NCBI GenBank assembly: GCA_017745595.1
Contig: WMBV01000019.1
Span: 60,284 to 124,283, forward strand
Length of the DNA stretch: 64,000 nucleotides
Direction of reading: 5' to 3'
Origin: Bordetella petrii
Lineage (GTDB): Bacteria; Pseudomonadota; Gammaproteobacteria; Burkholderiales; Burkholderiaceae_B
Every line of letters starts with the position of its first letter. Within the stretch, counting starts at the first letter, position 1. This document shows positions 40,950 through 50,017 of this stretch, one piece after another. The notes below the pieces were generated by a model. It had not been told where the DNA came from. It searched no databases and saw only the letters and a list, made by a program, of their open reading frames with translations. The position numbers and the translations under genes are program-made.

Positions 40950-41921
40950 TCAATCCGCCCGTACGCCCAGTGATTTGGCCAGTGGCATCCATTGCTTGCG
41001 TTCGCCGTCGATGAAGCGGGCGAACTCTTGCTGCGAGCCGGGCATGGGCTGCGCGCCGATGCGCTGGAGTTTTTCGATCAGTTCAGGTTTTTGCAGGGCC
41101 TGGTTGATGGCCTTGTTCATGGCCTCGATGGCGGGCCGCGGCGTGCCGGTACGGGCCATGACACCGAACCACGCCGCCGCTTCCAGGCCCGGGAAGCCGA
41201 GCTCTTGCATCGTGGGAACATCGGCCAGCTGGGGAAAGCGCTGGTCGTCCAGGATGGCCAGCGGCACGATGCGGCCGGCCTTGGCTTGCGGCATGCACGA
41301 GGGCAGGGCGTCGAACATGATGTCGATGTTGCTGCCCATCAGGCTGGTGATGGCCGGGGCGCTGCCCTTGAACGGCACGTGGGTCACCTTGAAGCCCATC
41401 TGGCTGGCGGCGTATTCGCCCGCCAGGTGCGTGATGTTGCCGCTGCTGGCCGATCCCATGGTCAGCTTGCCGTCTTCCTGCTTGCCCAGCGCGATCAGGG
41501 CGGGCACGTCTTTCGCGTCCAGGTCCTTGCGCGTGACCAGCAGCAGCGGCGCCTTGCCCATGCCCGCCACCGGGATGAAGTCCTTGGCCGGATCGTAGGG
41601 AATTTTCTGGTAGATAGCCTGGTTGATGACCATGGGGGCATTCGAGCCCACGAAGAACGTGGCCCCGTCCGGCGCCGCCTGCAGCACCGATTCGGCCGCG
41701 ATCATGCCCGCCGCGCCGCCCTTGTTTTCGATGACGATCGGTATGCCCAGGATGGCGGCCGCGTCATTGGCCACCAGGCGCGTGATCTGGTCGGCCGCGC
41801 CGCCGGCCGGATAGGGCACCACGTAGCGGATGGACGAGGGCTGGGCCTGGGCCAGGGCGCCGCCGGCGCAGGCGGCCAGGGCCAGTGCCGCGGCGCTGTG
41901 CAGGAAAAATCGACGATGCAT
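40950..41921 (-). CDS. Bug-family (TctC) binding receptor
   Basis: The 323-residue receptor carries a signal peptide (MHRRFFLHSAAALALAACAGGALA), with a possible lipobox at AACAG, and then IRYVVPYPAGGAADQITRLVANDAAAI. Further motifs are PIVIENKGGAAGMIAAESVLQAAPDGATFFVG and VTHVPFKGSAPAITSLMGSNIDIMF. It is co-oriented with the CoA-transferase at 41986 and the MaoC gene, suggesting that the ligand is the carboxylic acid activated by that CoA-transferase. Confidence 0.9.
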   Translation of the reverse strand: MHRRFFLHSAAALALAACAGGALAQAQPSSIRYVVPYPAGGAADQITRLVANDAAAILGIPIVIENKGGAAGMIAAESVLQAAPDGATFFVGSNAPMVINQAIYQKIPYDPAKDFIPVAGMGKAPLLLVTRKDLDAKDVPALIALGKQEDGKLTMGSASSGNITHLAGEYAASQMGFKVTHVPFKGSAPAITSLMGSNIDIMFDALPSCMPQAKAGRIVPLAILDDQRFPQLADVPTMQELGFPGLEAAAWFGVMARTGTPRPAIEAMNKAINQALQKPELIEKLQRIGAQPMPGSQQEFARFIDGERKQWMPLAKSLGVRAD

Positions 41922-41985
41922 GGAGTTGTCTCCTGTTTTTTTGTGGGAAGAAATCGTGGGTCGGGGCCCGCGCGCCGCCATGGGT

Positions 41986-43206
41986 TCAGATCGCCTTGGC
42001 CGCGCGCAGCCGGGCAATCCGCTCGGGGGCCAGGCCCAACCCGGCCAGTACGCTGTCGGTGTGCTCGCCCAGCAGGGGCGCCGAACGGCCATACTGGATA
42101 GGGGTCTCGGACAGGCGTATCGGGTTGGCCACCGCGGGCGCCTGCACGCCCGCGCTGTGCGGCAGCGACAGCCGCATGCCGCGATGCTGTACATGCGGGT
42201 CTTCGAACATCTGCTGCATGTTGTAGATGGGACCGCAGGGTACGTTGGCCGCTTCCATCAGCGCGACCCAGTCGTGCATGGTGCGCGCGAGCATGGCCTG
42301 GGCAATGGCGGGAATCAGGGTTTCGCGATTGCGATTGCGTTGTCCCGGCGTGGCGTAGCGCTCGTCGGCGGCCAGGTCTTCGCGCCCGATCACCTTGCAG
42401 AACGCGCGGTACTGGCCGTCGTTGCCCACCGCCACGATGACATCGCCTTCTTTGCAGCGGAACACCTGGTACGGCACCATGTTGGAATGGGCGTTGCCCA
42501 TGCGCCGCGGAACCTTGCCCGACAAGAAATGATTGATGGCCTGGTACGAGCTGATGCCGACCACGCAATCGAGCAGCGACATATCGATGTGCTGCCCCTG
42601 GCCGCTGACGTGGCGGTGTTCCAGGGCCGCCAGGATCGCCGTGGTGGCATACATGCCGGTCAGCAGGTCGCTGATGGCGATGCCCACTTTCATCGGCTCG
42701 TCGCCCGGCGTGCCTTCGGGCTGGCCAGTGATGCTCATCAACCCGCCCATGCCCTGGAACACGAAGTCGTAGCCCGGCAGCGCGGCATAGGGGCCGTCCT
42801 GGCCGAAGCCGGTAATAGAGCAATACACCAGGCGCGGGTTCACCGCCTTCAGGCTGTCGTAGTCCAGGCCATAGCGCGCCAGCGTGCCGACTTTGTAGTT
42901 TTCGACCACCACGTCGGCGCCGGCGGCCAGGTCGCGGATCAGCGCCTGCCCGTCCGGGTGCGCCAGGTCTACCGTGATGGATTTCTTGCCGCGGTTGGCC
43001 GCCAGGAAATACGACGAGTCCGTGGTCTCGCGCCCGTCGCCGTCTTTCAGGAACGGAGGGCCCCACGCGCGGGTGTCGTCGCCCACCACCGGGCGCTCGA
43101 CCTTGATGACCTCGGCGCCCATGTCGGCCAGGGCCTGGGTGGCCCAGGGGCCGGCCAGGATGCGGGTCAGATCCAGGACCTTCAGGTGCCCAAGCGCCGT
43201 GCTCAT
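41986..43206 (-). CDS. Class III (CaiB/BaiF) CoA-transferase
   Basis: The 406-residue enzyme starts with VLDLTRILAGPWATQALADMGAEVIKVERP, typical of CaiB/BaiF proteins. GDEPMKVGIAISDLLTGMYA contains the conserved Asp that forms the aspartyl-CoA intermediate. The family moves CoA from succinyl-CoA or another donor to carboxylic acids such as carnitine, oxalate, benzylsuccinate or bile acids. It is the first gene of the module and the likely entry reaction for the acid brought in by the Bug receptor. It is divergent from the LysR gene at 43421. Confidence 0.93.
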   Translation of the reverse strand: MSTALGHLKVLDLTRILAGPWATQALADMGAEVIKVERPVVGDDTRAWGPPFLKDGDGRETTDSSYFLAANRGKKSITVDLAHPDGQALIRDLAAGADVVVENYKVGTLARYGLDYDSLKAVNPRLVYCSITGFGQDGPYAALPGYDFVFQGMGGLMSITGQPEGTPGDEPMKVGIAISDLLTGMYATTAILAALEHRHVSGQGQHIDMSLLDCVVGISSYQAINHFLSGKVPRRMGNAHSNMVPYQVFRCKEGDVIVAVGNDGQYRAFCKVIGREDLAADERYATPGQRNRNRETLIPAIAQAMLARTMHDWVALMEAANVPCGPIYNMQQMFEDPHVQHRGMRLSLPHSAGVQAPAVANPIRLSETPIQYGRSAPLLGEHTDSVLAGLGLAPERIARLRAAKAI

Positions 43207-43420
43207 TTCTATGCCGCCTCTGTCATTGAATGCCTGCCAGCTTAGGCGCGCGCTTTGTCCTCGGTCCAATATTATTTACATGGAAAATGATATGTGTTGT
43301 GTATCGATACGGACACTTATACACTGCAGAAGCGTGCGATTCCGCGTGGATCGCAGGCATATACCCGCCTTTCACATATCAAATCTACAAAAATGATAGC
43401 TACGACACGCAGGCGGCATC
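43207..43420. promoter_or_regulatory. Divergent promoter region with a perfect palindrome, CoA-transferase / LysR
   Basis: GTATCGATAC at 43301-43310 is a perfect 10-bp palindrome within the AT-richer centre (CAATATTATTTACATGG, GTGTTGTGTATCGATACGG). It is a plausible operator for the adjacent LysR protein acting on both genes. Promoters themselves are not clear. Confidence 0.55.
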
Positions 43421-44362
43421 ATGACTGAGCCTACGCTTTCGGGCCCGGCCTCGCCCGATCCCATGCTGGATCTGCGGCGGGTGCGCCAATTCGTGGCGGT
43501 GGCCGAGACCCTGAACTTCCGGCGCGCCGCCGACCGCCTGCACATGACCCAGCCGCCGCTGACGGTCGCCATCCAGAAACTGGAGGCCGAATTGGGCACC
43601 CGCCTGTTCGAGCGCGGCGGATCCGGCGGCGTGTCGCTGACCCCCAGCGGGCACGCCGCGTTGGCAGAGGCGCGGCGGCTGCTGTTCCACAACGTGCAGT
43701 TGCTGGCGGCGGCGCGGGCCGCCTCGGCCGGCACGGGCGGCGCCTTGCGGGTGGGCTTCGTCGGTTCCACCACCAACGGCGTGCTGCAGCGCATCGTGCG
43801 GCTGTTCCGGGCGGAATACCCCGGCGTGGAACTGGTGCTGAAAGAAGGCACGTCGATGCGCATTGCCGAACGGGTCGACAGCGCCGATCTCGATGTCGGC
43901 CTGGTGCGCACGCCGCTGCTGGCCCCATCGCGCGCGCGCCTGGCGCCGCTGCTGGCCGAGGGCTTCGTGGCCGCGCTACCGCAGGGCAACCCGCTGGCGC
44001 AGAAGCCGGACATCACCATGGAAGCGCTGGCGGCCGAATCGTTCGTGTTTTATTCGCGCGAAGACGCGGCCGGCCTGCACGCCATGGCCATGCTGGCCTG
44101 CCAGCGCGCGGGCTTCCTCCCGCGCGTCACGCAAGAGGCCACTCAAGTGCAGACCGTGCTGTCGCTGGTGGAAAGCGGCCTGGGCGTGGCCCTGGTGCCG
44201 GCTGTCATGCAGTACAACCCCAGCCCCCGGGTGGCCTATCGCACCATTACCAACCTGCCGCCCGCCGCCGAAATCGGCCTGGCCTTGTTGCTGCCCGAAC
44301 CTTCCAGCCAGGCGGCGCAGCGGTTCCGCGATGTCGCGCTGGATTGTTTCGGAGGCGATTAA
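43421..44362 (+). CDS. LysR-family transcriptional regulator
   Basis: The 313-residue protein has a normal helix-turn-helix (LRRVRQFVAVAETLNFRRAADRLHMTQPPLTVAIQKLEAELG) and the effector domain from about residue 105 (ALRVGFVGSTTNG). It is divergent from the CoA-transferase gene and probably activates the 35027-43206 beta-oxidation module. It is followed 18 bp later by a second LysR gene in the same direction. Confidence 0.93.
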   Translation: MTEPTLSGPASPDPMLDLRRVRQFVAVAETLNFRRAADRLHMTQPPLTVAIQKLEAELGTRLFERGGSGGVSLTPSGHAALAEARRLLFHNVQLLAAARAASAGTGGALRVGFVGSTTNGVLQRIVRLFRAEYPGVELVLKEGTSMRIAERVDSADLDVGLVRTPLLAPSRARLAPLLAEGFVAALPQGNPLAQKPDITMEALAAESFVFYSREDAAGLHAMAMLACQRAGFLPRVTQEATQVQTVLSLVESGLGVALVPAVMQYNPSPRVAYRTITNLPPAAEIGLALLLPEPSSQAAQRFRDVALDCFGGD

Positions 44363-44380
44363 CGTGCAGGCACGACACTC

Positions 44381-45295
44381 ATGGCCGACCTGAAACTACT
44401 CGAAGATCTGATCGCGCTGGCGCAGACGGGCAGCTTCGTGCGGGCCGCCGAACTCCGCCACGTGACCCATCCCGCGTTCGGGCGGCGCATCCGCGCGCTG
44501 GAAAGCTGGGCCGGCGCGCCGTTGGTGAACCGGCAGCGCGTGCCCGTTACGCTGACCTCGCAGGGCGAAGCGCTGCTCAAGACAGCCACCCAGGTCGTGG
44601 AGCGGATGGGGCAGGTGCGGCACCGCATCCGCAGTTCGGGCGCGGCGGGCGAGCCCGTGCTGCGCATAGGCACGGGCCGCAGCCTGGCGCGCACGCTGGT
44701 GGCGGACTGGATCGTCCGGCTGCGGCACCGGCGCCCCCGGGTGATCGGCGACAGCGCGCAGGTCGAGGTGTGCACCGGCACGATGCAGTACCTGGTTCCC
44801 CGGCTGGAGCAGGGCAAGGTCGATTTCCTGTGCTGCTACGAGCATCCGGCGCTGTCGGTACAGCTCAGCCCGCAACGCTATCGCTACATGACGCTGGGCA
44901 CCGACAAGCTGGTGCCGGTCAGCCAGGCCGACTCGCGCGGCCGGGCGCGCTACCTGCTGCGCGATACCGGGCCGGGCGTGCCGCTGATCACTTATGCGGG
45001 CGGATTGGCCATGGAACGTATCGTGGGCGAACGCCTGGAGGCCACCCCCTACGCGCTGGCGCCGTTCATGCGCATCGACTCGCTGGATGCCGCGCATGGC
45101 ATCGTGCTGAAGGGCCTGGGCGTGGCCTGGCTGCCGTGGTCCATGGTGATGGGCGACTGCCGCCGGGGCAGCCTGGTGGCGCTGGGCGGGCGCAGCGAAG
45201 AGATCGCCTTCGAGGTGCGCCTGTACCGTTCACGGGCCAGGCTGGCGGACCTGGCGGAAGCCGCCTGGGAAGCCACCGCCAGCCGGGTGGCCTGA
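44381..45295 (+). CDS. LysR-family transcriptional regulator (second of the tandem pair)
   Basis: The 304-residue LysR protein has a DNA-binding domain with an unusual recognition helix (AELRHVTHPAFGRRIRALESWAGAPLVNRQ) instead of the common QPALSRQI. The effector domain follows from about residue 92. It is co-directional with the preceding LysR gene and precedes the Bug gene at 45446 by 150 bp, so it more likely controls the 45446-47424 pair. The unusual recognition helix suggests a different operator. Confidence 0.88.
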   Translation: MADLKLLEDLIALAQTGSFVRAAELRHVTHPAFGRRIRALESWAGAPLVNRQRVPVTLTSQGEALLKTATQVVERMGQVRHRIRSSGAAGEPVLRIGTGRSLARTLVADWIVRLRHRRPRVIGDSAQVEVCTGTMQYLVPRLEQGKVDFLCCYEHPALSVQLSPQRYRYMTLGTDKLVPVSQADSRGRARYLLRDTGPGVPLITYAGGLAMERIVGERLEATPYALAPFMRIDSLDAAHGIVLKGLGVAWLPWSMVMGDCRRGSLVALGGRSEEIAFEVRLYRSRARLADLAEAAWEATASRVA

Positions 45296-45445
45296 ACGGC
45301 GCTTGCGCTGCCTCACGGAAAGTACGAATAAGCACGGCTATGTGCCGTTTCAGCACGAAGCGCCCTTGTGGGCCACCGGAGAATATCGACCGATATTCCA
45401 ACGAGACGGGACCGCCGTCCATCCGACCACCCAAGGGAGAAACTC

Positions 45446-46435
45446 ATGAAATTCGTACCGCAGCTCCTGCGCGGGGCCATGTTCGCGCTCTGTTCCCTCG
45501 CCGCCTGCGCCGTTGCGGCGCCCGCGCTGGCCGATTACCCGGATCGCCCCGTGACGCTGGTGGTGGGTTATCCGGCCGGCGGCAGCGTGGACCTGACCGC
45601 CCGCCTGTTCGGGGAAGAACTCGCCAAGCGCCTGGACCAGAGCGTGGTGATCGAGAACGTCGGCGGGGCGGGCGGCACCATCGGGGCGCAGCGCGTGGCG
45701 CGGGCGGCCCCCGACGGCTATACGCTGCTGCTGGGATCGACCAACGAAATGGTCATCGCCGGCATGGTCAACAACGCCGTCAAATACGATGGCGCCAAGG
45801 ATTTCTCGGCGCTGGGCGTGATCGCCTCGCAGCCGATGCTGCTGGCCGCCAGCAAGGAATCGGGGGTGAAGACCGCCGCCGAGTATCTGCAGAAGCTGCG
45901 CGCGGCCGAGCCCGGCCACTACAACTACGGTTCCTCGGGCGTGGGCACCGCCCTGCACCTGGCCGGTGAAATGATCAACCAGTCCACCGGCACGCGCGCC
46001 GGACATGTGCCGTACCGCGGCGTGGCGCCGCTGGTGACCGACCTGATGAGCGGCCAGCTGGACTACGGCGTGCTGGTGATGTCGTCCGGATTGCCGCAGG
46101 TACGCGGCGGCAAGGTGACGGCGCTGGGCGTCACCGAGAAAAAACGTTCGCCGGTGGCGCCCGAGATCCCGGCCCTGGCCGAGACCCCGGGTTTCGAAGG
46201 CGTGGACATCAGTGTCTGGTTTGCCTTGTACGGCCCCGCGGGGTTGCCCGAGCCGGTCGCCGCCAGGCTGCGCGGCGCGCTGGCCGATACGCTGAAGTCG
46301 GAGCAGTTCCGCGCCAAGCTGCAGGAAGCCGGCGGCACGCTGGCCCGGCCCGGCGTGGATCCGGTGGCCTATCAGGCCGACGAAACCCGCAAATACGGCG
46401 CGCTGGTCAAGGCCGCCAAAATCGAAGCGCAGTAA
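45446..46435 (+). CDS. Bug-family (TctC) binding receptor
   Basis: The 329-residue receptor starts at ATG 45446 with AAGGGAG about eight bases before it. Signal peptide: MKFVPQLLRGAMFALCSLAACAVAAPALA. Core motifs: YPDRPVTLVVGYPAGGSVDLTARLFGEELAKRL, SVVIENVGGAGGTIGAQRVARAAPDGYTLLLG and AGHVPYRGVAPLVTDLMSGQLDYGV. It is followed 23 bp later by an M14-type deacylase gene, implying that the bound ligand is an N-acyl amino acid or similar compound. Confidence 0.92.
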   Translation: MKFVPQLLRGAMFALCSLAACAVAAPALADYPDRPVTLVVGYPAGGSVDLTARLFGEELAKRLDQSVVIENVGGAGGTIGAQRVARAAPDGYTLLLGSTNEMVIAGMVNNAVKYDGAKDFSALGVIASQPMLLAASKESGVKTAAEYLQKLRAAEPGHYNYGSSGVGTALHLAGEMINQSTGTRAGHVPYRGVAPLVTDLMSGQLDYGVLVMSSGLPQVRGGKVTALGVTEKKRSPVAPEIPALAETPGFEGVDISVWFALYGPAGLPEPVAARLRGALADTLKSEQFRAKLQEAGGTLARPGVDPVAYQADETRKYGALVKAAKIEAQ

Positions 46436-46458
46436 GCGCGGTACAGGAAGAACGCAGC

Positions 46459-47424
46459 ATGCAATTCCAGCTTTCCGTTCCGGATATCTCGGCCGAGCGT
46501 GCCGGCAATACCGACACGCCCGGGATATGGCATTTCGATTCCGGCAAGCCGGGCCGCACGCTGATGATATCGGCCCTGATGCACGGCAACGAGCTGTGCG
46601 GCGCGTGGGCCTTGAAAGAGCTGCTGGCAAGCGGCTTGCGGCCGCGGCGTGGCGGCCTGACGCTGGCCTTCTGCAATCTAGAGGCGTTCGACCGCTTCGA
46701 GCTGGCCAGGCACGGCGCCTCGCGCTTTGTCGATGAAGACTTGAACCGCGTCTGGAGCGCCGCACGCCTGGACCATCCGGCCACCCGCGAGCGGCGCCGC
46801 GGCGCCGCGCTGCGTCCGTGGGTGGAGCGCGCCGATTGGCTGCTGGACCTGCATTCGATGCACGAGCCGGGCGCGCCGCTGTTGCTGACCGGGGTGCTGG
46901 CGCGCAATATCGCGCTGGCGCGCCGCCTGGGGGCACCCCGGCACGTCATCGTGGACGCCGGCCACAAAGACGGCGTGCGCATGCGGGACTACGGCCGGTT
47001 CGGCGATCCCGGTGCGGCCGATGCCTGTGCCTTGCTGATCGAGTGCGGCTTTCATGGCGATCCCTCCGCGCTGCGGGTGGCGCGCGACCTGGTGGCGCGC
47101 ATGCTGGCCGAATCCGGTGTAGTGGATGCCGCCGACCTGCCGGGCGGCTGGTTGCAGCCGCGGGCGGAATCGAACGGTGATGCCACCGCCGGCCAGCGCG
47201 TGCTGGAAGTCACCGATGCGGTGGTGGCCCCGTCGATGAACCTGCGTTTCGCCCAGCCCTGGCAAGGCCTCGAGACCCTGCCGCGGGCAGGGTCGGTGAT
47301 AGGCTGGGCGGACGACACGCCCATGGTCACGCCGTACGACAACTGCACGCTCATCATGCCCTCGTTGCGGCAGTTGAAGCCCGGCGTGACGGTCGTGCGC
47401 CTGGCGCGCGATTACGGCGGTTGA
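46459..47424 (+). CDS. Succinylglutamate desuccinylase/aspartoacylase-family (M14-type) deacylase
   Basis: The 321-residue zinc hydrolase-like protein carries the metal motif MHGNELCG (His42, Glu45), a third ligand His132 in DLHSMHEPG, and LIECGFHGD near the C-terminal catalytic region. It differs from the deacylase at 21148 in sequence and in being linked to a Bug receptor instead of an ABC transporter. The family hydrolyses N-acyl amino acids or amides in the cytoplasm; the precise substrate is unknown. Confidence 0.85.
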   Translation: MQFQLSVPDISAERAGNTDTPGIWHFDSGKPGRTLMISALMHGNELCGAWALKELLASGLRPRRGGLTLAFCNLEAFDRFELARHGASRFVDEDLNRVWSAARLDHPATRERRRGAALRPWVERADWLLDLHSMHEPGAPLLLTGVLARNIALARRLGAPRHVIVDAGHKDGVRMRDYGRFGDPGAADACALLIECGFHGDPSALRVARDLVARMLAESGVVDAADLPGGWLQPRAESNGDATAGQRVLEVTDAVVAPSMNLRFAQPWQGLETLPRAGSVIGWADDTPMVTPYDNCTLIMPSLRQLKPGVTVVRLARDYGG

Positions 47425-47474
47425 CCCGCTAAGCGGTATAACGGCGGCCCGATCCGCGGCGCTGCCGGTCAATT

Positions 47475-48272
47475 TCACGTAGCGCTGGCGGGCTGCCGCA
47501 GCCACTGCGTGATTTCTGCAATGACGCGTTCGGGCTGCTCGCGGTGCGGCACGTGGCCGCAGGCTTCGAATATGACCGACCGGGCGCCGGCCAGGGTGGC
47601 CAGGCGGCGCGGATGCTCGAGCGAGCCGTATTCGTCCTCGCCACCGTGCAAGGACAACACTGGGCAGCGCACCGCGCGCAGATAATCGTCCAGGTGCCAG
47701 TCGGCGAAGCGCGGCGACAGCCAGGTATCGATCCATGCGCTCAGTACCCAGGCCGCCTTGTCGCCGTGGTATTTCTTCAGGCGATCGAGCTGGCCCGGCT
47801 GGGCGAAAGCCTCGCGGGCCTGCCGGATGCCCTGCAGCGTGAATTCTTCGGTGTACATCTGCGCCGACTCGGTGATCAGGGCGCGGCAAGACGCTTCGTG
47901 CACCACCGCGCACACCAGGGCCATGCCGCCGCCGACGCTATGGCCCAAGGCCACGAACTGGTCCAGGCCCAGCGCGGCGTGGACCCGGCGGAAGCCCTGG
48001 CGCGCTTCTTGTTCGATAAAGCCGGCCTGCAATTCCCCCGGATACGGATCGGAGCGGCCGAACCCCAGGCGGTCGTAGGCGATGACGGCGCGGCCGGTCG
48101 CCGCCGCCAACTGCCGCGGAAAATCGCGCCACAGCTCCACGCATCCCAGCGAATCGTGGAACAAGACCATCGGCGCCTGCCGCGTGTCGAGGGTGTCGGG
48201 CGTCCAGCGCCGGGCGAATAAGCGGCCTTCGGCGGTGTCGACGGAAATATCTTGGGTGGTTACGGTCGGCAT
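47475..48272 (-). CDS. Alpha/beta hydrolase
   Basis: The 265-residue protein has the alpha/beta-hydrolase order: VLFHDSLGCVELWRDFPRQLA (oxyanion strand), YDRLGFGRSDPYPG, nucleophile elbow GHSVGGG, and C-terminal GGEDEYGS and GHVPHREQPE carrying the acid and His. Possible substrates are esters, lactones or hydroxyacid dienes. The 17-residue upstream extension is ignored. It is monocistronic, convergent with the deacylase at 46459. Confidence 0.88.
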   Translation of the reverse strand: MPTVTTQDISVDTAEGRLFARRWTPDTLDTRQAPMVLFHDSLGCVELWRDFPRQLAAATGRAVIAYDRLGFGRSDPYPGELQAGFIEQEARQGFRRVHAALGLDQFVALGHSVGGGMALVCAVVHEASCRALITESAQMYTEEFTLQGIRQAREAFAQPGQLDRLKKYHGDKAAWVLSAWIDTWLSPRFADWHLDDYLRAVRCPVLSLHGGEDEYGSLEHPRRLATLAGARSVIFEACGHVPHREQPERVIAEITQWLRQPASAT

Positions 48273-48381
48273 GCACTTCTCGTGAACGGGGTGACGCCAT
48301 CGCGTCGGATGCATGCCGATCATAACCAGTCCGCGGGCCGGTCCGGGCCCGGCCGCCGCCGCGGCAGGCCCGGCCGAGGCG

Positions 48382-48828
48382 TCATTCGGCGTTTTCCGGC
48401 TCGACCAGCCTGGCCAGCTGCAGCAGCGATTCCTGCCAGCCCAAGTAGCACATTTCGGTGGGAATGACCTCGGGCACGCCTTCTTGCCGGATATTCAGTT
48501 CGGTTCCGCACGATACCTGCCGCAGCGAAACCGTGACCACCATCTGGCCCGGCATGTTGGGGTCGTCGAACTGGTCGGTATAGCGGATTCTCTCGAACGG
48601 GACCAGTTCCAGGTATTCGCCGCCGAATGCGTCGCTGTGGCCGGTGGTGAAGTTGCGGAACGACATCTTGTGGGTGCCGCCGACCTTGGCTTCTATATGG
48701 TGCACCTGGCAGGTGTAGCCGTACGGCGGCAGCCACTTGGCCAGGGCATCGGGTTCCAGGAAAGCCCGGTAGACGCGTTCGGGGGTGGCGCGCAGGACGC
48801 GATGGAGCACTATGGTTCCGGTAGTCAT
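48382..48828 (-). CDS. SRPBCC / AHSA1-like domain protein
   Basis: The 148-residue protein resembles the activator of Hsp90 ATPase homologue 1-like group of the START-like fold: TGTIVLHRVLRATPERVYRAFLEPDALAKWLPPYGYTCQVHHIEAKVGGTHKMSFRN is the hallmark N-terminal half. The end, CYLGWQESLLQLARLVE, is typical. These proteins bind hydrophobic ligands or act as stress/regulatory proteins; the role is unknown. No operon partner is obvious. Confidence 0.88.
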   Translation of the reverse strand: MTTGTIVLHRVLRATPERVYRAFLEPDALAKWLPPYGYTCQVHHIEAKVGGTHKMSFRNFTTGHSDAFGGEYLELVPFERIRYTDQFDDPNMPGQMVVTVSLRQVSCGTELNIRQEGVPEVIPTEMCYLGWQESLLQLARLVEPENAE

Positions 48829-48925
48829 GGTAAGTACACCTTTTTACGAGTGGATGTATGCCTACGACGAACGGGCACAGGCATTATCGACCCGGGTTTG
48901 ACTAGGGAAAACCCGTAAATGCGGT

Positions 48926-50017
48926 TTATTGCGGATGCCGCAGGTATTGCAGCACCGCCTGCTGCTCGCCGGCATAGACGATGCGGGCCGATTTGAGTTC
49001 GCGCTGGTGGGTGTACATGGGGTCGTAGTACTGCGTCAGCAGCGCTTCGATCCAGACGCGATGCAAGTCGACGCCGCCGCCGCGTTCTTGTTCGGCCAGC
49101 GCCGCGGCCATGGCGGCCGCCAGGCGCTTGTGGCGTTCGCCGCCCAGCCGCTTGGCGATGTTGTCCAGGCTTTGCCGCAGGCGCTCGGCAAACCGGGCGT
49201 AGCCCGCCGCGGCGCCGTAAGCGTCCACGAATTCGGCGCACAGGTCGATGACGTAGTCGCGCAGGATGCGTTCGACGCGGTTGCCCAGGCTGTCTTCCAG
49301 CCAGACGACCGGGCAGCTTTGCATGCTTCGGTACAGCCCGAAGGGCAGGCTGCAGCAGCCGATGGCCTGGCCTTCGTCTTCGAGTACAAATTCGTCGTGC
49401 CCCGCGGCGCGTTTTTTCAGGATGTCGATGGCCACGCGGTTGTCGAAGTCGATCTGCGCCGGCTGGCCAGCGACGTGCTTGCCGAAGCTGGAGCCGCGAT
49501 GATGCGCATGGTGCTCGAGGTCGAGGCTGTGGGGCAGGGCGCGCAGCAGTTCGGTCTTGCCCGTGCCCGTCATGCCGCCCAGTACGACGAACCGGCACTG
49601 GGCCACGGCCTGTTCCAGCGTGTCGAGCAGGAAGCCGCGCAGGGCCTTGTAGCCGCCGAGCACGCGCGGATATTCGACACCGGCGTCGTGCAGCCAGGCC
49701 TGGGCGATTTGCGAGCGCAGGCCGCCGCGGAAGCAATACAGATACCCGTGGGGGTGGGCGCGGGCGAACTCGGCCCACGCCGCCACCCGCGCGGCCTTGG
49801 TCTGGCCGCCGACGAGCCGGTGGCCCAGAGCGATGGCCGCGTCCTGGCCTTGCTGCTTGTAGCACAGGCCCACCTGCTGCCGTTCGGCATCGTTCATCAG
49901 CGGCAGGTTGACCGCGCCGGGAAACGCGCCCTTGCCGAATTCGACGGGCGCGCGCGTGTCCAGCATGGGCACGTCGTCCAGGAAGAGTTGGCGGTAGTCG
50001 CGGGTATCGGCGCGCAT
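48926..50017 (-). CDS. selU: tRNA 2-selenouridine synthase (SelU/MnmH)
   Basis: The 363-residue protein has an N-terminal rhodanese domain (about 1-130), whose catalytic Cys95 is in [12 protein letters not shown], and a P-loop GGMTGTGKT at 147-155 in the C-terminal half. SelU replaces sulfur with selenium, by way of geranylated 2-thiouridine, at the wobble position of tRNAs for Lys, Glu and Gln, using selenophosphate. Its start overlaps the SelD stop by one base pattern (ATGA at 50017), so the two genes are translationally coupled. Confidence 0.95.
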   Translation of the reverse strand: MRADTRDYRQLFLDDVPMLDTRAPVEFGKGAFPGAVNLPLMNDAERQQVGLCYKQQGQDAAIALGHRLVGGQTKAARVAAWAEFARAHPHGYLYCFRGGLRSQIAQAWLHDAGVEYPRVLGGYKALRGFLLDTLEQAVAQCRFVVLGGMTGTGKTELLRALPHSLDLEHHAHHRGSSFGKHVAGQPAQIDFDNRVAIDILKKRAAGHDEFVLEDEGQAIGCCSLPFGLYRSMQSCPVVWLEDSLGNRVERILRDYVIDLCAEFVDAYGAAAGYARFAERLRQSLDNIAKRLGGERHKRLAAAMAAALAEQERGGGVDLHRVWIEALLTQYYDPMYTHQRELKSARIVYAGEQQAVLQYLRHPQ

